In this document: positions 8,005-16,618 of the stretch, piece after piece
Layout: each line of letters opens with the position of its first letter
How positions within the stretch are numbered: position 1 is the stretch's first letter
Assembly (NCBI GenBank): GCA_029268515.1
Contig: JAQWNP010000014.1
Span: 62,001 to 126,000 of the forward strand
DNA: 64,000 bases
Reading direction: 5' to 3'
DNA from: Phycisphaerales bacterium
Lineage (GTDB): Bacteria; Planctomycetota; Phycisphaerae; Phycisphaerales; SM1A02
The notes under the pieces: generated by a model
What the model was told of the DNA's origin: nothing
The model's database searches: none
What the model saw: the letters and a program-made list of their open reading frames with translations, nothing else
Translations under genes and position numbers: made by a program

Positions 8005-9726
8005 ATGAAGTACATATTGGTTGGTGCGACAATATTGGGTGCAGCAAGCCTGGTTCAGGCAGACATTACGATGGCAGAGCTGTCGCCGAAAAACTCTATT
8101 GTCGTTGCTGGTTCAAACAACATGGAAAAAATGGTTGAGCAGGCAAAAGCGAGTGGTCTGATGGATATCTGGGAAGACGAGCGTCTCCAAGGTGTTCGAG
8201 ATCAAATGAACGAGCAGATGCTTGATCAAATGAAAGAGTTCAAGGAACAGTTGGATATTGAGGAGATGCCACCTTGGCCGAACGGGCCCGTGGGCATGTC
8301 AGTTTTCAGTGTGACTGATCCTGAGACAGGATTCACAGATCCTGGTGTTCTCGCGTATGCCTCGTATGACGGCGACTCTATCGCATTGGCGAAAGATGTT
8401 CTGGACAAGCTGATCGAAAAGGCTGAGGCAGAAGGTGAGATTGAGGTTGAGGAAAGTGATCTCGCTGGAGCAGATGTCCGTATTTTGCGAGCAAAAGTCA
8501 AAGAAGGCCCATGGGATTCTTTCCCAGCGATGTATCTGTTCCAGAAGGATGGGCACTTTCTTATTGGCAGCGACAGCGAGAGCGTCGCCCAGGCAATCGA
8601 AGTTATCGGTGGCGGTGATTTAGAAATGCTCAGCGCCGACAGTAACTACCAAGGCCTGCAAGAGCTGATGGGAGATAAGGGTGCTTACGTTTGTGTCATG
8701 ATGCCTGCCGTTTGGGACATGGTTGCCAGTACGGATAGCACTGGCATGTTCTTTATGGTCCAACCAACGATCAGTGCACTTCTTGGTGATCTGAAGTCAG
8801 TAGGTATGAGCATGGGCATGAATCATGGATCAGCCATGATCGAGGCGCAAATGGCCGCTTATATGCCAGAGGGCAAGACCGGTTTGATGTCTTTGATAGG
8901 CAAGAATGCAACGGTGGGTGATCTGCCGAGTTTCGTATCAAGTAACACGATCTCTGTGAGCGAGATGTCGGTCGATTTTGCGGGCATTATGCCGATGATG
9001 CAGAAGATCATTCGCTCGAGTCCAATGCTGGCCATGCAGGCACAGGAAATGATGACAGAGTGGGAGCCTCGCCTGACCAAGTTGTTTGGGTCGATGGGCA
9101 CACGTGTTTACAACGTGACCGCCGCGACAAAGCCCTACTCCATGGAGACCATTCACAGCACCTATGCGTTGGAGTGCAAAGATGCTCAGGCCTTTGAGAC
9201 GGCGCTGGCAGAAATTGCTCCAATGGCAGGCATGCAGCCTCGCGATTTTGTAGGCAATCGAATCTACTCCATGAACGCAGGTGGGGCAGGCGCTAGCTTT
9301 TCAATCGGTATCGGCGGTGGCTGGGTATTTATGGGCACCGATCAGTCAGTTGAGCAAGGATTGCGGAGTGCTGGTGCTGGGGATGTTGGAGCATTTTCAA
9401 CCAACGCCAGTTTCCGGACTGCCATGGCCACGCTGCCAGGTGACTCATTTGTGAGCTGGAGTTATACCGAGATCGTCGAATATCTTGAACTTGCGGCCGT
9501 GGAGATGGAAGCTGGGCATAAGGAAATGCTTGAGCAAATTAGGCAGTTTGATCCTGATGCAGCCGACGAGATGGCTGCTGAAGGCTTGGATTCTCCAATG
9601 AAGGATATGGATATGGAGCTTCTTCGCGAGTACTTTGGTGCGGTCGTGTCTGAGACGAAGTCTGTTGAAAATGGCTTTGTTGGTAAGTTCTATGTACTTC
9701 CAGGAACCAAGCGTCAGCAGGGCTAA
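8005..9726 (+). CDS. Secreted protein of unknown function
   Basis: A 573-residue exported protein that I do not recognise as a named family. The N-terminus is a signal peptide (MKYILVGATILGAASLVQA). The mature protein is acidic and methionine-rich (for example MDIWEDERLQGVRDQM and MMQKIIRSSPMLAMQAQEMM), with a glycine-rich strand near the middle (NAGGAGASFSIGIGGGW). The general style (self-similar alpha/beta segments, YLFQKDGHFLIGSDSESVAQ, and a C-terminal GKFYVLPG) resembles DUF3352-type secreted proteins, but this is a weak impression. AAGGA at 7990-7994 supports the ATG at 8005 over the TTG at 8002. A strong hairpin terminator at 9755-9792 ends the unit. High Met content might reflect metal binding or simply an amphipathic fold. 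Confidence 0.75.
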   Translation: MKYILVGATILGAASLVQADITMAELSPKNSIVVAGSNNMEKMVEQAKASGLMDIWEDERLQGVRDQMNEQMLDQMKEFKEQLDIEEMPPWPNGPVGMSVFSVTDPETGFTDPGVLAYASYDGDSIALAKDVLDKLIEKAEAEGEIEVEESDLAGADVRILRAKVKEGPWDSFPAMYLFQKDGHFLIGSDSESVAQAIEVIGGGDLEMLSADSNYQGLQELMGDKGAYVCVMMPAVWDMVASTDSTGMFFMVQPTISALLGDLKSVGMSMGMNHGSAMIEAQMAAYMPEGKTGLMSLIGKNATVGDLPSFVSSNTISVSEMSVDFAGIMPMMQKIIRSSPMLAMQAQEMMTEWEPRLTKLFGSMGTRVYNVTAATKPYSMETIHSTYALECKDAQAFETALAEIAPMAGMQPRDFVGNRIYSMNAGGAGASFSIGIGGGWVFMGTDQSVEQGLRSAGAGDVGAFSTNASFRTAMATLPGDSFVSWSYTEIVEYLELAAVEMEAGHKEMLEQIRQFDPDAADEMAAEGLDSPMKDMDMELLREYFGAVVSETKSVENGFVGKFYVLPGTKRQQG

Positions 9727-9754
9727 TTTGTAACAACATCAGTTGAAAAAATAG

Positions 9755-9792
9755 CAGGGCCTCTGATTCGTCAGAGGCCCTGTTTCATTTTT
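9755..9792 (+). terminator. Rho-independent terminator, probably bidirectional
   Basis: A perfect 12-bp stem (CAGGGCCTCTGA, 9755-9766, with its complement at 9771-9782) closed by a TTCG tetraloop and followed by TTTCATTTTT. An A-rich stretch before the stem (GAAAAAATAG) would supply a U-tract on the minus strand. It lies 28 bases after the stop of the secreted protein gene and about 60 bases past the end of the convergent mlaE gene, so it probably ends both transcripts. Confidence 0.93.
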
Positions 9793-9854
9793 GGTGCGTT
9801 TTTGATCAGGCAATAGTGAGCTTGGAAGCTCTTCATAGACGACGGCTTGTCAGT

Positions 9855-10715
9855 CTATGCCCAACTGAAGCAGTAAAAGAGGAACGTGAAGAAAAGATCT
9901 GCAATCACAACCGCAACAATCGTCTCAACAACAGTGTTGGTTGTGGCACGACCAACGCCTGCGGCACCTCCCGATACCGAGAGGCCGTTGTAACAAGCGA
10001 TGCACCCCAGAATGATGCCAAAGACACCTGCTTTGACAAGTCCTGTGACAAAGTCTGCTACATCGAGCTGCATCAGCGTGTTGGCCTTATAGACTTCATA
10101 TGGTACGTCCATAAATTCAATAGCCATGAAGCCAGCGGCGACCACTGCTATGACGTCCCCGAACACCGTGAGCAGAATAAGGCTCAGGGTTGTTGCCAGC
10201 ACGCGTGGTACAACAAGAAAGCGAATTGGATTAAGCGCATGAGCTTCCAGTGCTTCGATTTCTTCGCCGACAACCATCGTGCCCAGTTCTGCGGCAATCG
10301 ATGCACCTGCAAAGCCAGTGAGTACGATGGCAGAGATCAGTGGCCCTAGTTCCTTGAATACGGCAATGCCGACAATATTTGCGATTTTGTCGACCTGCCC
10401 AAATTCAGCAAGGGGTCCTTCCATCTGCAAAGCGAGTATGAGGCCAATGCAGGCACAAACTAATAAGACGATGGGGAGCGATCGCACGCCAACTCGAATG
10501 ATTTGTGTTACGAGGGCAGCTCGGCCAAATCGAACACGACGGTTGGTGGCTGATCGATAAACCCAAATAGCGACGGCTGACATGACGGTGGCAACGCCCC
10601 CGATCAATTCCAAGATGCCTCGTATCAGATGCCAGATTGATACCCACATGGCGCCCCATCGCTCAATGATGCGATAGGGAACCGAGTGTCTTGTCGTAGT
10701 CGCATTCTCTGTCAT
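9855..10715 (-). CDS. mlaE: MlaE-family ABC transporter permease
   Basis: MlaE permeases form the inner-membrane core of MCE lipid transport systems that move phospholipids between the inner and outer membranes. The roughly 286-residue protein has five or so hydrophobic helices and family landmarks: RFGRAALVTQIIRVGVRS, LILALQMEGPLAEFG, ELGPLISAIVLTGFAGASI and AAELGTMVVGEEIEALEA, which is the most conserved stretch, then NPIRFLVVPRVLATTLSL and the C-terminal VVIADLFFTF. The usual partners MlaF (ATPase) and MlaD (MCE protein) are not in the window. Instead it follows an RsbV-like STAS gene and an RsbW-like kinase gene on the same strand, with a 20-base gap. An in-frame TTG three bases earlier is an alternative start. 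The STAS neighbour might act as an MlaB-like partner, since MlaB is also a STAS protein. Confidence 0.9.
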   Translation of the reverse strand: MTENATTTRHSVPYRIIERWGAMWVSIWHLIRGILELIGGVATVMSAVAIWVYRSATNRRVRFGRAALVTQIIRVGVRSLPIVLLVCACIGLILALQMEGPLAEFGQVDKIANIVGIAVFKELGPLISAIVLTGFAGASIAAELGTMVVGEEIEALEAHALNPIRFLVVPRVLATTLSLILLTVFGDVIAVVAAGFMAIEFMDVPYEVYKANTLMQLDVADFVTGLVKAGVFGIILGCIACYNGLSVSGGAAGVGRATTNTVVETIVAVVIADLFFTFLFYCFSWA

Positions 10716-10738
10716 CAAAACCGTCTCGGGTGGCGAGC

Positions 10739-11089
10739 TTACTTAGTGTTCAATGCCTCTTCGATGCAATTGACGATGGTGAATACCATATCAAGTCTGG
10801 CGATCTCAAAGATTGAACGGACGCGTTCTTGTAAGTTGCACAGCACAAGCTTTGAATCATTGCGCCTTGCCACTTGCATGCCTTCCACAAGTGTCGCAAC
10901 ACCTGATGAATCCATGTAGGGCACGTTAGTGAGATCGATGACAAGCCGCTCAGGCATTTGGGCTTGAACTTCTCCAAGCCGCGTGCGTAGCGAGGCAGCA
11001 CAGGATAGATCGATATCACCAGTTGGCATCACAATCGTGGTTGTGCCATTGACTTCGATATTCAGATTGAGTTCCACCCCATCATTCAT
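10739..11089 (-). CDS. STAS-domain anti-sigma factor antagonist (RsbV/SpoIIAA-like)
   Basis: A 116-residue single STAS domain. In partner-switching systems such proteins bind a kinase/anti-sigma factor and release a sigma factor or other target, and phosphorylation of a conserved Ser turns them off. The sequence shows TTIVMPTGDIDL at the N-terminus, LVIDLTNVPYMDSSGVATL, where the DSSG serine is the phosphorylation site, and VRSIFEIARLDMVFTI at the end, all as in RsbV. The start overlaps the end of the upstream RsbW-like gene by eight bases, which strongly supports a functional pair. The mlaE permease follows 20 bases later. A role as the STAS subunit of an Mla transporter (MlaB) is the alternative. 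The adjoining kinase favours the partner-switch reading. Confidence 0.88.
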   Translation of the reverse strand: MNDGVELNLNIEVNGTTTIVMPTGDIDLSCAASLRTRLGEVQAQMPERLVIDLTNVPYMDSSGVATLVEGMQVARRNDSKLVLCNLQERVRSIFEIARLDMVFTIVNCIEEALNTK

Positions 11090-11591
11090 GTTGGTGCTGG
11101 CTTTCTTTTTGATTTTCCATTGATGGTGAGACTTTCTGGGCTTGATTGCCCATTCCTTGCTTACACATGGTCAAGCTCATGCCACCCTCTGAACGCATAG
11201 CGTAAGACACATCGTCCATGACTTCATTGATAATGTACACGCCGAGGCCGCCTGGACGTACCTCAGCGAGATCTCGAGAGCGGATCGTAATTGGATCGAC
11301 CTGTTTGGCCAGATCTTCGATCAGGAAGACTGCTGAGGGCGGCGTCTGGTTTTGAGTCTCTGTGAACATGGCTGAAAGCCAGATAGGGCCATCCATTCGT
11401 CGCTCATAGCCATGATTAATGACATTGCAGAGGGCCTCATCAATGGCCAGTCCAATCTGATTGCACTCCAGCTCAGAGAACCCAAAACGCCCAGCAGCAT
11501 GCGAAATCATGGCACGTACCCCAGCCAGCAAGCGTGGATCGCTCATCAACTGAACGGATAACTGAGCATCTTGTTTTGGGTTTGCTTTCAT
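11082..11591 (-). CDS. RsbW-like serine/threonine kinase, anti-sigma factor
   Basis: A 169-residue GHKL-type ATPase of the anti-sigma regulatory kinase group (HATPase_c_2). The N-box is LAIDEALCNVINHGYE (about residues 47-62), with the Asn that binds magnesium, and the G-box region is RPGGLGVYIINEVMDDVSY, typical of RsbW/SpoIIAB and their relatives. Such proteins phosphorylate the STAS antagonist encoded next door and hold a sigma factor or another output protein inactive. The C-terminal 30 residues are Gln- and Ser-rich and probably disordered. The gene is translationally overlapped with the STAS gene, and a small lipoprotein gene lies 37 bases upstream. No cognate sigma-B-like gene is adjacent, so the output is unknown. 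The LOV/SpoIIE phosphatase at 54348-55559 is a candidate upstream partner. Confidence 0.87.
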   Translation of the reverse strand: MKANPKQDAQLSVQLMSDPRLLAGVRAMISHAAGRFGFSELECNQIGLAIDEALCNVINHGYERRMDGPIWLSAMFTETQNQTPPSAVFLIEDLAKQVDPITIRSRDLAEVRPGGLGVYIINEVMDDVSYAMRSEGGMSLTMCKQGMGNQAQKVSPSMENQKESQHQHE

Positions 11592-11628
11592 ATTGACCTA
11601 TGAACCTGCTGTTCATTTTTTGCGAGGG

Positions 11629-11994
11629 TTACTTCTGTATACCTGAGGCCAGATCTGTGGGCGGTGGGGCTAAGGTCTGGCCCCAACTAATCCAACGCAA
11701 CATGGCTGGCCTCCTGATGGGACGAGGTTCATCATACTGATAACCCATTCTATCGCCGGTTATCTCGCTCAGCACATTGATGGCTGCAAATCGAACGGCT
11801 GGGTCACCAGCGTCGAGCTGCTGTATCAGCAAAAGCCGGGTCTTGGTGTCCTCAGTGCCGCGGGCGGCCAGGATTCCGCGAATACGAGCGCCGCTATCGG
11901 TGCCAGTGAGCGTGGCCGGAATAGTGGGTGCAGCGCAACTGGCCATCAATAGGCTCAAAAGGGCAATGAGTGGTAAGTGGCTTCTCCCGTTCAT
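11629..11994 (-). CDS. Small HEAT-repeat-like lipoprotein
   Basis: A 121-residue predicted lipoprotein. The ATG at 11994 starts a type II signal peptide ([20 protein letters not shown]), where the Cys would be lipidated. A TTG 51 bases earlier would add an unlikely hydrophilic extension. The mature part contains one HEAT-like pair of helices ([20 protein letters not shown], then [11 protein letters not shown]), a fold used for protein contacts. It then ends in a Pro- and Arg-rich stretch with a [12 protein letters not shown] motif. No enzymatic feature is visible. It leads the minus-strand series that continues with the RsbW-like kinase, STAS protein and MlaE permease, which would fit an envelope sensor or tether for that module, though this is only context. 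It is divergent from guaA. Confidence 0.68.
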   Translation of the reverse strand: MNGRSHLPLIALLSLLMASCAAPTIPATLTGTDSGARIRGILAARGTEDTKTRLLLIQQLDAGDPAVRFAAINVLSEITGDRMGYQYDEPRPIRRPAMLRWISWGQTLAPPPTDLASGIQK

Positions 11995-12122
11995 CTGCTC
12001 AGGATACGCCGTATCGCCCCCAGAAAGCAATCGACCTAGCTGCAAGCAGGCATGGGAGGTACACTTGCCCCCTTACTCCCTGGTCGCCTCTCAAGAGGCA
12101 TTTCTCCTTCGTGACGGATTGC

Positions 12123-13739
12123 ATGACGATTGATCTAGCTCATGTCCACGCTGCTGCGGCCCAGGCTGACGTAGTGCCTATTCTGGATTTTGGAAGTCAG
12201 TACGCGCAGTTAATCGCTAGACGGGTGCGCGAAGCTGGGGCTTTCAGCATTCTGCTTGCGCCGGACACACCGGTTGATGTTTTGGCCCAGCTTAATCCCA
12301 AGGGCATTATCTTGTCTGGTGGGCCATCAAGTGTGTCGGCGGCGAATGCCCCAGTCTGTGATGACCATCTCTTTGAGCTGGGCGTTCCAATCTTGGGCAT
12401 CTGCTATGGGATGCAGCTTGCATGCGAAATTTTGGGTGGGCGAGTCGATGCCGCTGAGGCTCGTGAGTATGGTCGGGCGCGACTTGAGGTGATGCAGTCA
12501 GGCGGACTTCTAAAAGGGCTCCCAGAGAAGACGACTGTTTGGATGAGCCACGGCGATCAAGTGCAGCAGTTGGATAAGCACTTTGACACGCTTGCCCGCA
12601 CGGATACTTGTGCGTATGCAGCTGTTCGCCATAAAGAGCTTCCTCTTTATGGTCTTCAGTTTCATCCTGAGGTGACACATACACCACACGGAATTCAGAT
12701 CTTCCGTAATTTTCTATACGAGATTTGCGGATGCCGCGGGTCTTGGAAGATGAGTAATTTCTTGGAGACCGCTTGTGATCAGGTTCGTGAGCAGGTTGGT
12801 AATGGCCACGTCATCTGCGGGCTCAGCGGGGGTGTTGATTCGTCGGTCGTCGCTGCATTGCTGGCTCGAGCACTCGATGATCAGCTGACTTGTATCTTTG
12901 TCGATAATGGTTTGCTTAGAAAAAATGAACGAGAACTGGTTGAATCGACATTTAGGGATCACTTTAATATTGATCTTAAAGTGGTCGATGCGACAGCTCG
13001 TTTTTTAAAGGACCTCGAAGGTGTCACAGATCCGCAAGAGAAGCGGCGTCTGATTGGGCATCGTTTTATTGATGTATTCAAGGAAGAGTCTGAGAAGATT
13101 CAGGGCCTATCTGGTCAAGACCGTGAAGGATCTTCCCCGTGCAAGACTCAGTTTCTTGCGCAGGGTACTTTGTACCCGGATGTCATTGAATCTGGGCATG
13201 GTCATGCTGGTACAGCGGCCAATATTAAGTTGCATCATAATGTTGGTGGATTGCCTGAGGACCTTGGGTTTGAGTTGGTGGAACCACTTCGTGATCTCTT
13301 TAAAGATGAAGTGCGAAAATTGGGTGAGGTGCTCGGGCTTCCCGGTAGGATCATCTGGCGTCACCCGTTTCCAGGCCCAGGCCTTGCGGTGCGTATTATT
13401 GGTGAAGTGACACCCGAACGTCTTGATCTGCTTCGAGAATGTGATGAGATTGTTCTGGAAGAAATTATTGCGAACGAACTTTATCGTGTGACTGACCAGG
13501 TCTTTGCGGTTCTGCTGCCAGTCCAGTCAGTTGGGGTGATGGGAGATGGCCGGTCCTATGAGTCTGTGGTGGCGGTGCGTGCAGTGGAGACTCAGGACTT
13601 CATGACCGCGGACTGGGCGCGAATCCCTTATGACATCCTGGCGACCATCTCAAATCGGATCATCAATGAAGTGCCAGGTGTAAATCGTGTCGTCTATGAC
13701 ATTTCAAGTAAGCCACCAGCTACGATAGAGTGGGAGTAG
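12123..13739 (+). CDS. guaA: GMP synthase (glutamine-hydrolysing)
   Basis: GuaA aminates XMP to GMP with ammonia from glutamine. The protein (about 538 residues, the normal size) has the class I glutamine amidotransferase domain first: [28 protein letters not shown] with the catalytic Cys, and QFHPEVTHT with the catalytic His. The ATP pyrophosphatase domain follows, with the P-loop [15 protein letters not shown] and [14 protein letters not shown]. The dimerisation domain comes last, with [15 protein letters not shown] and the usual C-terminal KPPATIEWE. The ATG at 12123 begins about 16 residues before the first conserved strand. The frame is open for 51 codons upstream without family similarity, so the later start is preferred. 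It is divergent from the lipoprotein gene at 11994, with a 128-base promoter gap. Confidence 0.95.
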   Translation: MTIDLAHVHAAAAQADVVPILDFGSQYAQLIARRVREAGAFSILLAPDTPVDVLAQLNPKGIILSGGPSSVSAANAPVCDDHLFELGVPILGICYGMQLACEILGGRVDAAEAREYGRARLEVMQSGGLLKGLPEKTTVWMSHGDQVQQLDKHFDTLARTDTCAYAAVRHKELPLYGLQFHPEVTHTPHGIQIFRNFLYEICGCRGSWKMSNFLETACDQVREQVGNGHVICGLSGGVDSSVVAALLARALDDQLTCIFVDNGLLRKNERELVESTFRDHFNIDLKVVDATARFLKDLEGVTDPQEKRRLIGHRFIDVFKEESEKIQGLSGQDREGSSPCKTQFLAQGTLYPDVIESGHGHAGTAANIKLHHNVGGLPEDLGFELVEPLRDLFKDEVRKLGEVLGLPGRIIWRHPFPGPGLAVRIIGEVTPERLDLLRECDEIVLEEIIANELYRVTDQVFAVLLPVQSVGVMGDGRSYESVVAVRAVETQDFMTADWARIPYDILATISNRIINEVPGVNRVVYDISSKPPATIEWE

Positions 13740-13805
13740 TTTTGCTGGTGTAGGCCATAGATCGCCTTGATTTCGAACAGTTTTGGCTGAAGGTAGTAAG
13801 AAGAA

Positions 13806-14774
13806 ATGAAAAACTTCACTACGAAAGTTTTGTCCTGTGCAGACATTTTATTTCTTCCATTTATTCTCTTGGCGGCATTGCTACTCAAGGCTTACAGGCG
13901 TTTGGGGTCGAAGCACTTAAGAGCAAGTACCAAAATGCTAAAAAGATTGGGCGTGTTCCCGATCATAGACCAGTACTACGAGCCAATGTTCAATGATGCC
14001 AATCTAACCAAGTCTTTGGCAGACAAGAGAGTTCTTCCAGGTCTCGATTTCAGAGAAAATGAACAGCTCAAATTGTTAGAAGAGCTCACTTTCCAAAATG
14101 AATTTGATGAGTTTTTAGAGGGCGAGAAAACAAAGCCTGCGGAAATGGCGTTTTGTTTAGGTAATGGAGCTTTCGAGTCTGGAGATGCCGAGTTCTTGTT
14201 CAATTTTATTCGGCACAGCAAGCCAAGGAAGGTTGTAGAAATTGGATGCGGTTCAAGTACAAAGCTCATTTCTCATGCTTCACAGTTAAACGAAATAGAC
14301 ACAGGTCAAATGTGTAACCACATTTGCATTGAGCCATACGAACAGTCATGGCTTGAGGGCTATCCTAAAATTAGTTTAATGCGAAGCAAAGTAGAGGACG
14401 TTGATTGCGAGGTATTTGAAAGTCTTGAAGAAGGCGATTTCTTATTTATAGACTCGTCTCACATCATTCGTCCTCAGGGCGATGTGTTGCATGAGTACTT
14501 GCGAATTATTCCCACGTTATCAAAGGGTGTGACTGTTCATGTGCATGATATATTTACGCCACGAGATTATTTAGATGTTTGGTTGCGTGAGAACGTCATA
14601 TTTTGGAATGAACAATATCTTTTAGAGGCCATGCTTAGTAAGAACTCTTCTTACGAAGTTGTAGCCGCTCTTAATCTGCTGAAACATGAGTATTTTTCAG
14701 ATCTTAAGAAGGTGTGTCAGTATCTGACAAGCGAGAGAGAGCCTGGTTCTTTTTACTTTAGAGTGTCCAGATAA
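13806..14774 (+). CDS. Membrane-anchored class I SAM-dependent methyltransferase-like protein
   Basis: A 322-residue protein with an N-terminal hydrophobic helix (ILFLPFILLAALLLKAY) followed by a cytoplasmic Rossmann-type methyltransferase domain. Motif I is KVVEIGCGSSTKLIS (residues about 140-155), an acidic CIEPYE ends strand 2, and DFLFIDSSHIIRPQGDV with VTVHVHDIFTPRDY form the later strands, as in the Methyltransf_24 group often found beside glycan synthesis genes. The substrate cannot be named. The coding sequence is visibly richer in A and T than guaA or dnaX on either side, with many AAA, TTT and ATT codons, and the gene stands alone between unrelated housekeeping genes. These are signs of horizontal transfer. 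AAGAAGAA just before the ATG is the only ribosome-site candidate. Confidence 0.75.
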   Translation: MKNFTTKVLSCADILFLPFILLAALLLKAYRRLGSKHLRASTKMLKRLGVFPIIDQYYEPMFNDANLTKSLADKRVLPGLDFRENEQLKLLEELTFQNEFDEFLEGEKTKPAEMAFCLGNGAFESGDAEFLFNFIRHSKPRKVVEIGCGSSTKLISHASQLNEIDTGQMCNHICIEPYEQSWLEGYPKISLMRSKVEDVDCEVFESLEEGDFLFIDSSHIIRPQGDVLHEYLRIIPTLSKGVTVHVHDIFTPRDYLDVWLRENVIFWNEQYLLEAMLSKNSSYEVVAALNLLKHEYFSDLKKVCQYLTSEREPGSFYFRVSR

Positions 14775-15005
14775 GCGGTCATGAGTATTGTCAATGAGCG
14801 GCACCATGTACAAGTTAGAATGGCGTGGACTATTGACTTTCAGCAAGAACGCAAGCGTAGATAAATGTGCAGAGTAGCGAAGGTGTTACACACGACTCAC
14901 GCATGAACTATGAGTGGTATAGAAATAGAGTAGAGAAGGCCATCGATGCGTTACTGCTGGGCCGTACTAAAAGGCCAGCCTGAGACAACGAAGTCATGGC
15001 AAAGA

Positions 15006-16259
15006 TTAACGGCGTGGGTTTCTATGAGAATTTCCGCGTGGTCTGGGGTGTGTTGGTGGCGTCTTCTTTTTTGGAATATCGGCTTCGGCTGCCGGGGTCT
15101 CACTTTGACCAGGCTGTCCATATTCGGCAAAGACCATCTGGCCCACAGAAGTCTGCAACGTGTTGCTGACATCGACCATAATGGACTGGCCAACGCTACC
15201 TCCAGCGCCGTCGATGACAACCATCGTTCCATCGGGAAGATACCCAATTCCCTGAGATGGTTCTTCGCCAACGCGCACGACAGTGAGTTGCAATTTTTCG
15301 CCCGGCGTTGCCTGCGGTCGTAGGGAATGCGAGAGAGCGTTCAGATTAAGGATCGGAATGTTCTTGATCCGGGCGAGTTTTTCGAGGTTGTAATCTGTCG
15401 TAACGATTCGGAATTGAGATTGGGCAGCAAGTTCAATGAGTTTGTTGTCGACGCCAATCGTTGGGAAGTCGGTACTGTCAATGGAGAACTGAGTGTGTGG
15501 TAGTTGTTGAAGGCGGCTGGCTGTGGCGAGGCCTTTTCGTCCCTTGGCTCTCTTGCTTGAATCACTTGAATCAGCAAGAGTTTGCAGTTCCATCAGTACA
15601 AACTCCGGCGCCACAAGAGGCACTTCAATCATGCCGGTTGAAACAAGCGGTTCGATTCTAGAATCTATGAACGCTGATGAATCTAGTAAGAGTGGCCGAC
15701 TTCCGCGTGACTGTTTTGTGAATTCGATATAAGGCACAACTAAACGAAAGCTATCTTTTGTGGTCAGCACGATGGAAATACACAAGTAGATGATGCTAAT
15801 GCCAATAGCGATCTTGATGATCTGAAAGGTCAGCGAAGTGGATTCATCCTCGGCAGTCCAAGAGATCGCTATCAGATCAAGAAGTGCTCCTACCGCAACA
15901 GTTGCTAAGAGCCCCGTAATGAGTCCGACTAAAATACTGAAAATGGAAGCAAGTTTTTTGTCAGGGGTAAGAATGTCAAATGCAACAATGACTGCTCCGA
16001 AAATCATGACGGAGATAACACCGTTCCATTGCTCTCCACTAATGATTTGTTGGTGGCTGGTGCTGTCCCCAAGGAAAATGACCACGGTCACAGCGAGCAA
16101 CAGGCCGAGGTAGATGGCTCTCAATGTAAATAAGACGAGATGGCTAGAGCGCTCCCTGGCTCCCTGTGCGTTGAGTGATGGTGCATCGACTTTCAACGCG
16201 GATATTTCAGCATCTTGTTGCTGGTAGGCGTCGCCTTGGGTGTGGGACTTTTCATTCAT
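15006..16259 (-). CDS. PIN/TRAM-domain membrane protein (YacL-like)
   Basis: A 417-residue protein matching the YacL/PilT-N plus TRAM architecture. Four hydrophobic helices lie at about residues 43-185 (for example VLFTLRAIYLGLLLAVTVVI). The PIN nuclease domain follows (LLLDSSAFIDSRIEPLV, VAPEFVLMELQTLAD, RIVTTDYNLEKLA) with the expected acidic residues, and then a TRAM RNA-binding domain (GEKLQLTVVRVGEEPSQGIG, then GYLPDGTMVVIDGA). Such proteins are thought to be membrane-bound ribonucleases, but their targets are not established. The N-terminal 35 residues and the C-terminal PAAEADIPKKKTPPTHPRPR tail are disordered. The gene stands alone, with a 230-base featureless gap on its 3' side and the SRP RNA gene divergent on its 5' side. 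Confidence 0.85.
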   Translation of the reverse strand: MNEKSHTQGDAYQQQDAEISALKVDAPSLNAQGARERSSHLVLFTLRAIYLGLLLAVTVVIFLGDSTSHQQIISGEQWNGVISVMIFGAVIVAFDILTPDKKLASIFSILVGLITGLLATVAVGALLDLIAISWTAEDESTSLTFQIIKIAIGISIIYLCISIVLTTKDSFRLVVPYIEFTKQSRGSRPLLLDSSAFIDSRIEPLVSTGMIEVPLVAPEFVLMELQTLADSSDSSKRAKGRKGLATASRLQQLPHTQFSIDSTDFPTIGVDNKLIELAAQSQFRIVTTDYNLEKLARIKNIPILNLNALSHSLRPQATPGEKLQLTVVRVGEEPSQGIGYLPDGTMVVIDGAGGSVGQSIMVDVSNTLQTSVGQMVFAEYGQPGQSETPAAEADIPKKKTPPTHPRPRGNSHRNPRR

Positions 16260-16460
16260 GGCTCGTTTAGTGTAACGCTGTTATGCCAGTGTCTCACTTG
16301 ATTTGGTCTTGAGTCAGGGGGAACGGGGGGGATACGGGAAAATTGGGATTGGTAGGGCGATCTCACGGGTTGCCTACGGACAACGGCTGGGGACATCTGG
16401 AGCAAAATGGAAGGCAGCATTGGTGTCTGCCTGCTGAGTGAGCTAGTATGCTCGTTCTAA

Positions 16461-16586
16461 GGTGTCTCAGGATGACGGCCGGGCCCATTGGACGGTCTGC
16501 TCGTGAATCTGGTCAGGGCTTGATCGCAGCAGCCATAAGCGGTGTAGTCCGGGCCGCTGGTGTCCTGGCCGTCTTCCCAGGACATC
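16461..16586 (+). ncRNA. ffs: Signal recognition particle RNA (4.5S-type)
   Basis: The domain IV signature is present: GGTCAGGGC (16511-16519), a short tip, then GCAGCAGCCATAAG (16526-16539), matching the bacterial GGUCAGG...GCAGCAGCC consensus that binds Ffh. The flanks can fold into one long hairpin. GACGGCC (16474-16480) pairs exactly with GGCCGTC (16567-16573), and outside it GGTGTC (16461-16466) pairs with GACATC (16581-16586), giving about 126 bases. A TATGCT box at 16447-16452 would place transcription start close to the predicted 5' end. It lies directly upstream of dnaX, the position of this gene in many bacteria. The tip is TTGATC rather than the usual GGAA-type tetraloop. The ends are approximate. 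Confidence 0.85.
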
Positions 16587-16618
16587 TCTTGTAAGTTCAT
16601 GATGAAGGTGCCTCGCTC

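Noticed and set aside
9816-10349. A 177-codon plus-strand frame opposite mlaE
   Set aside because: It lies over conserved mlaE motifs, and the translation is rich in Cys, His and Asn, without any domain-like pattern.
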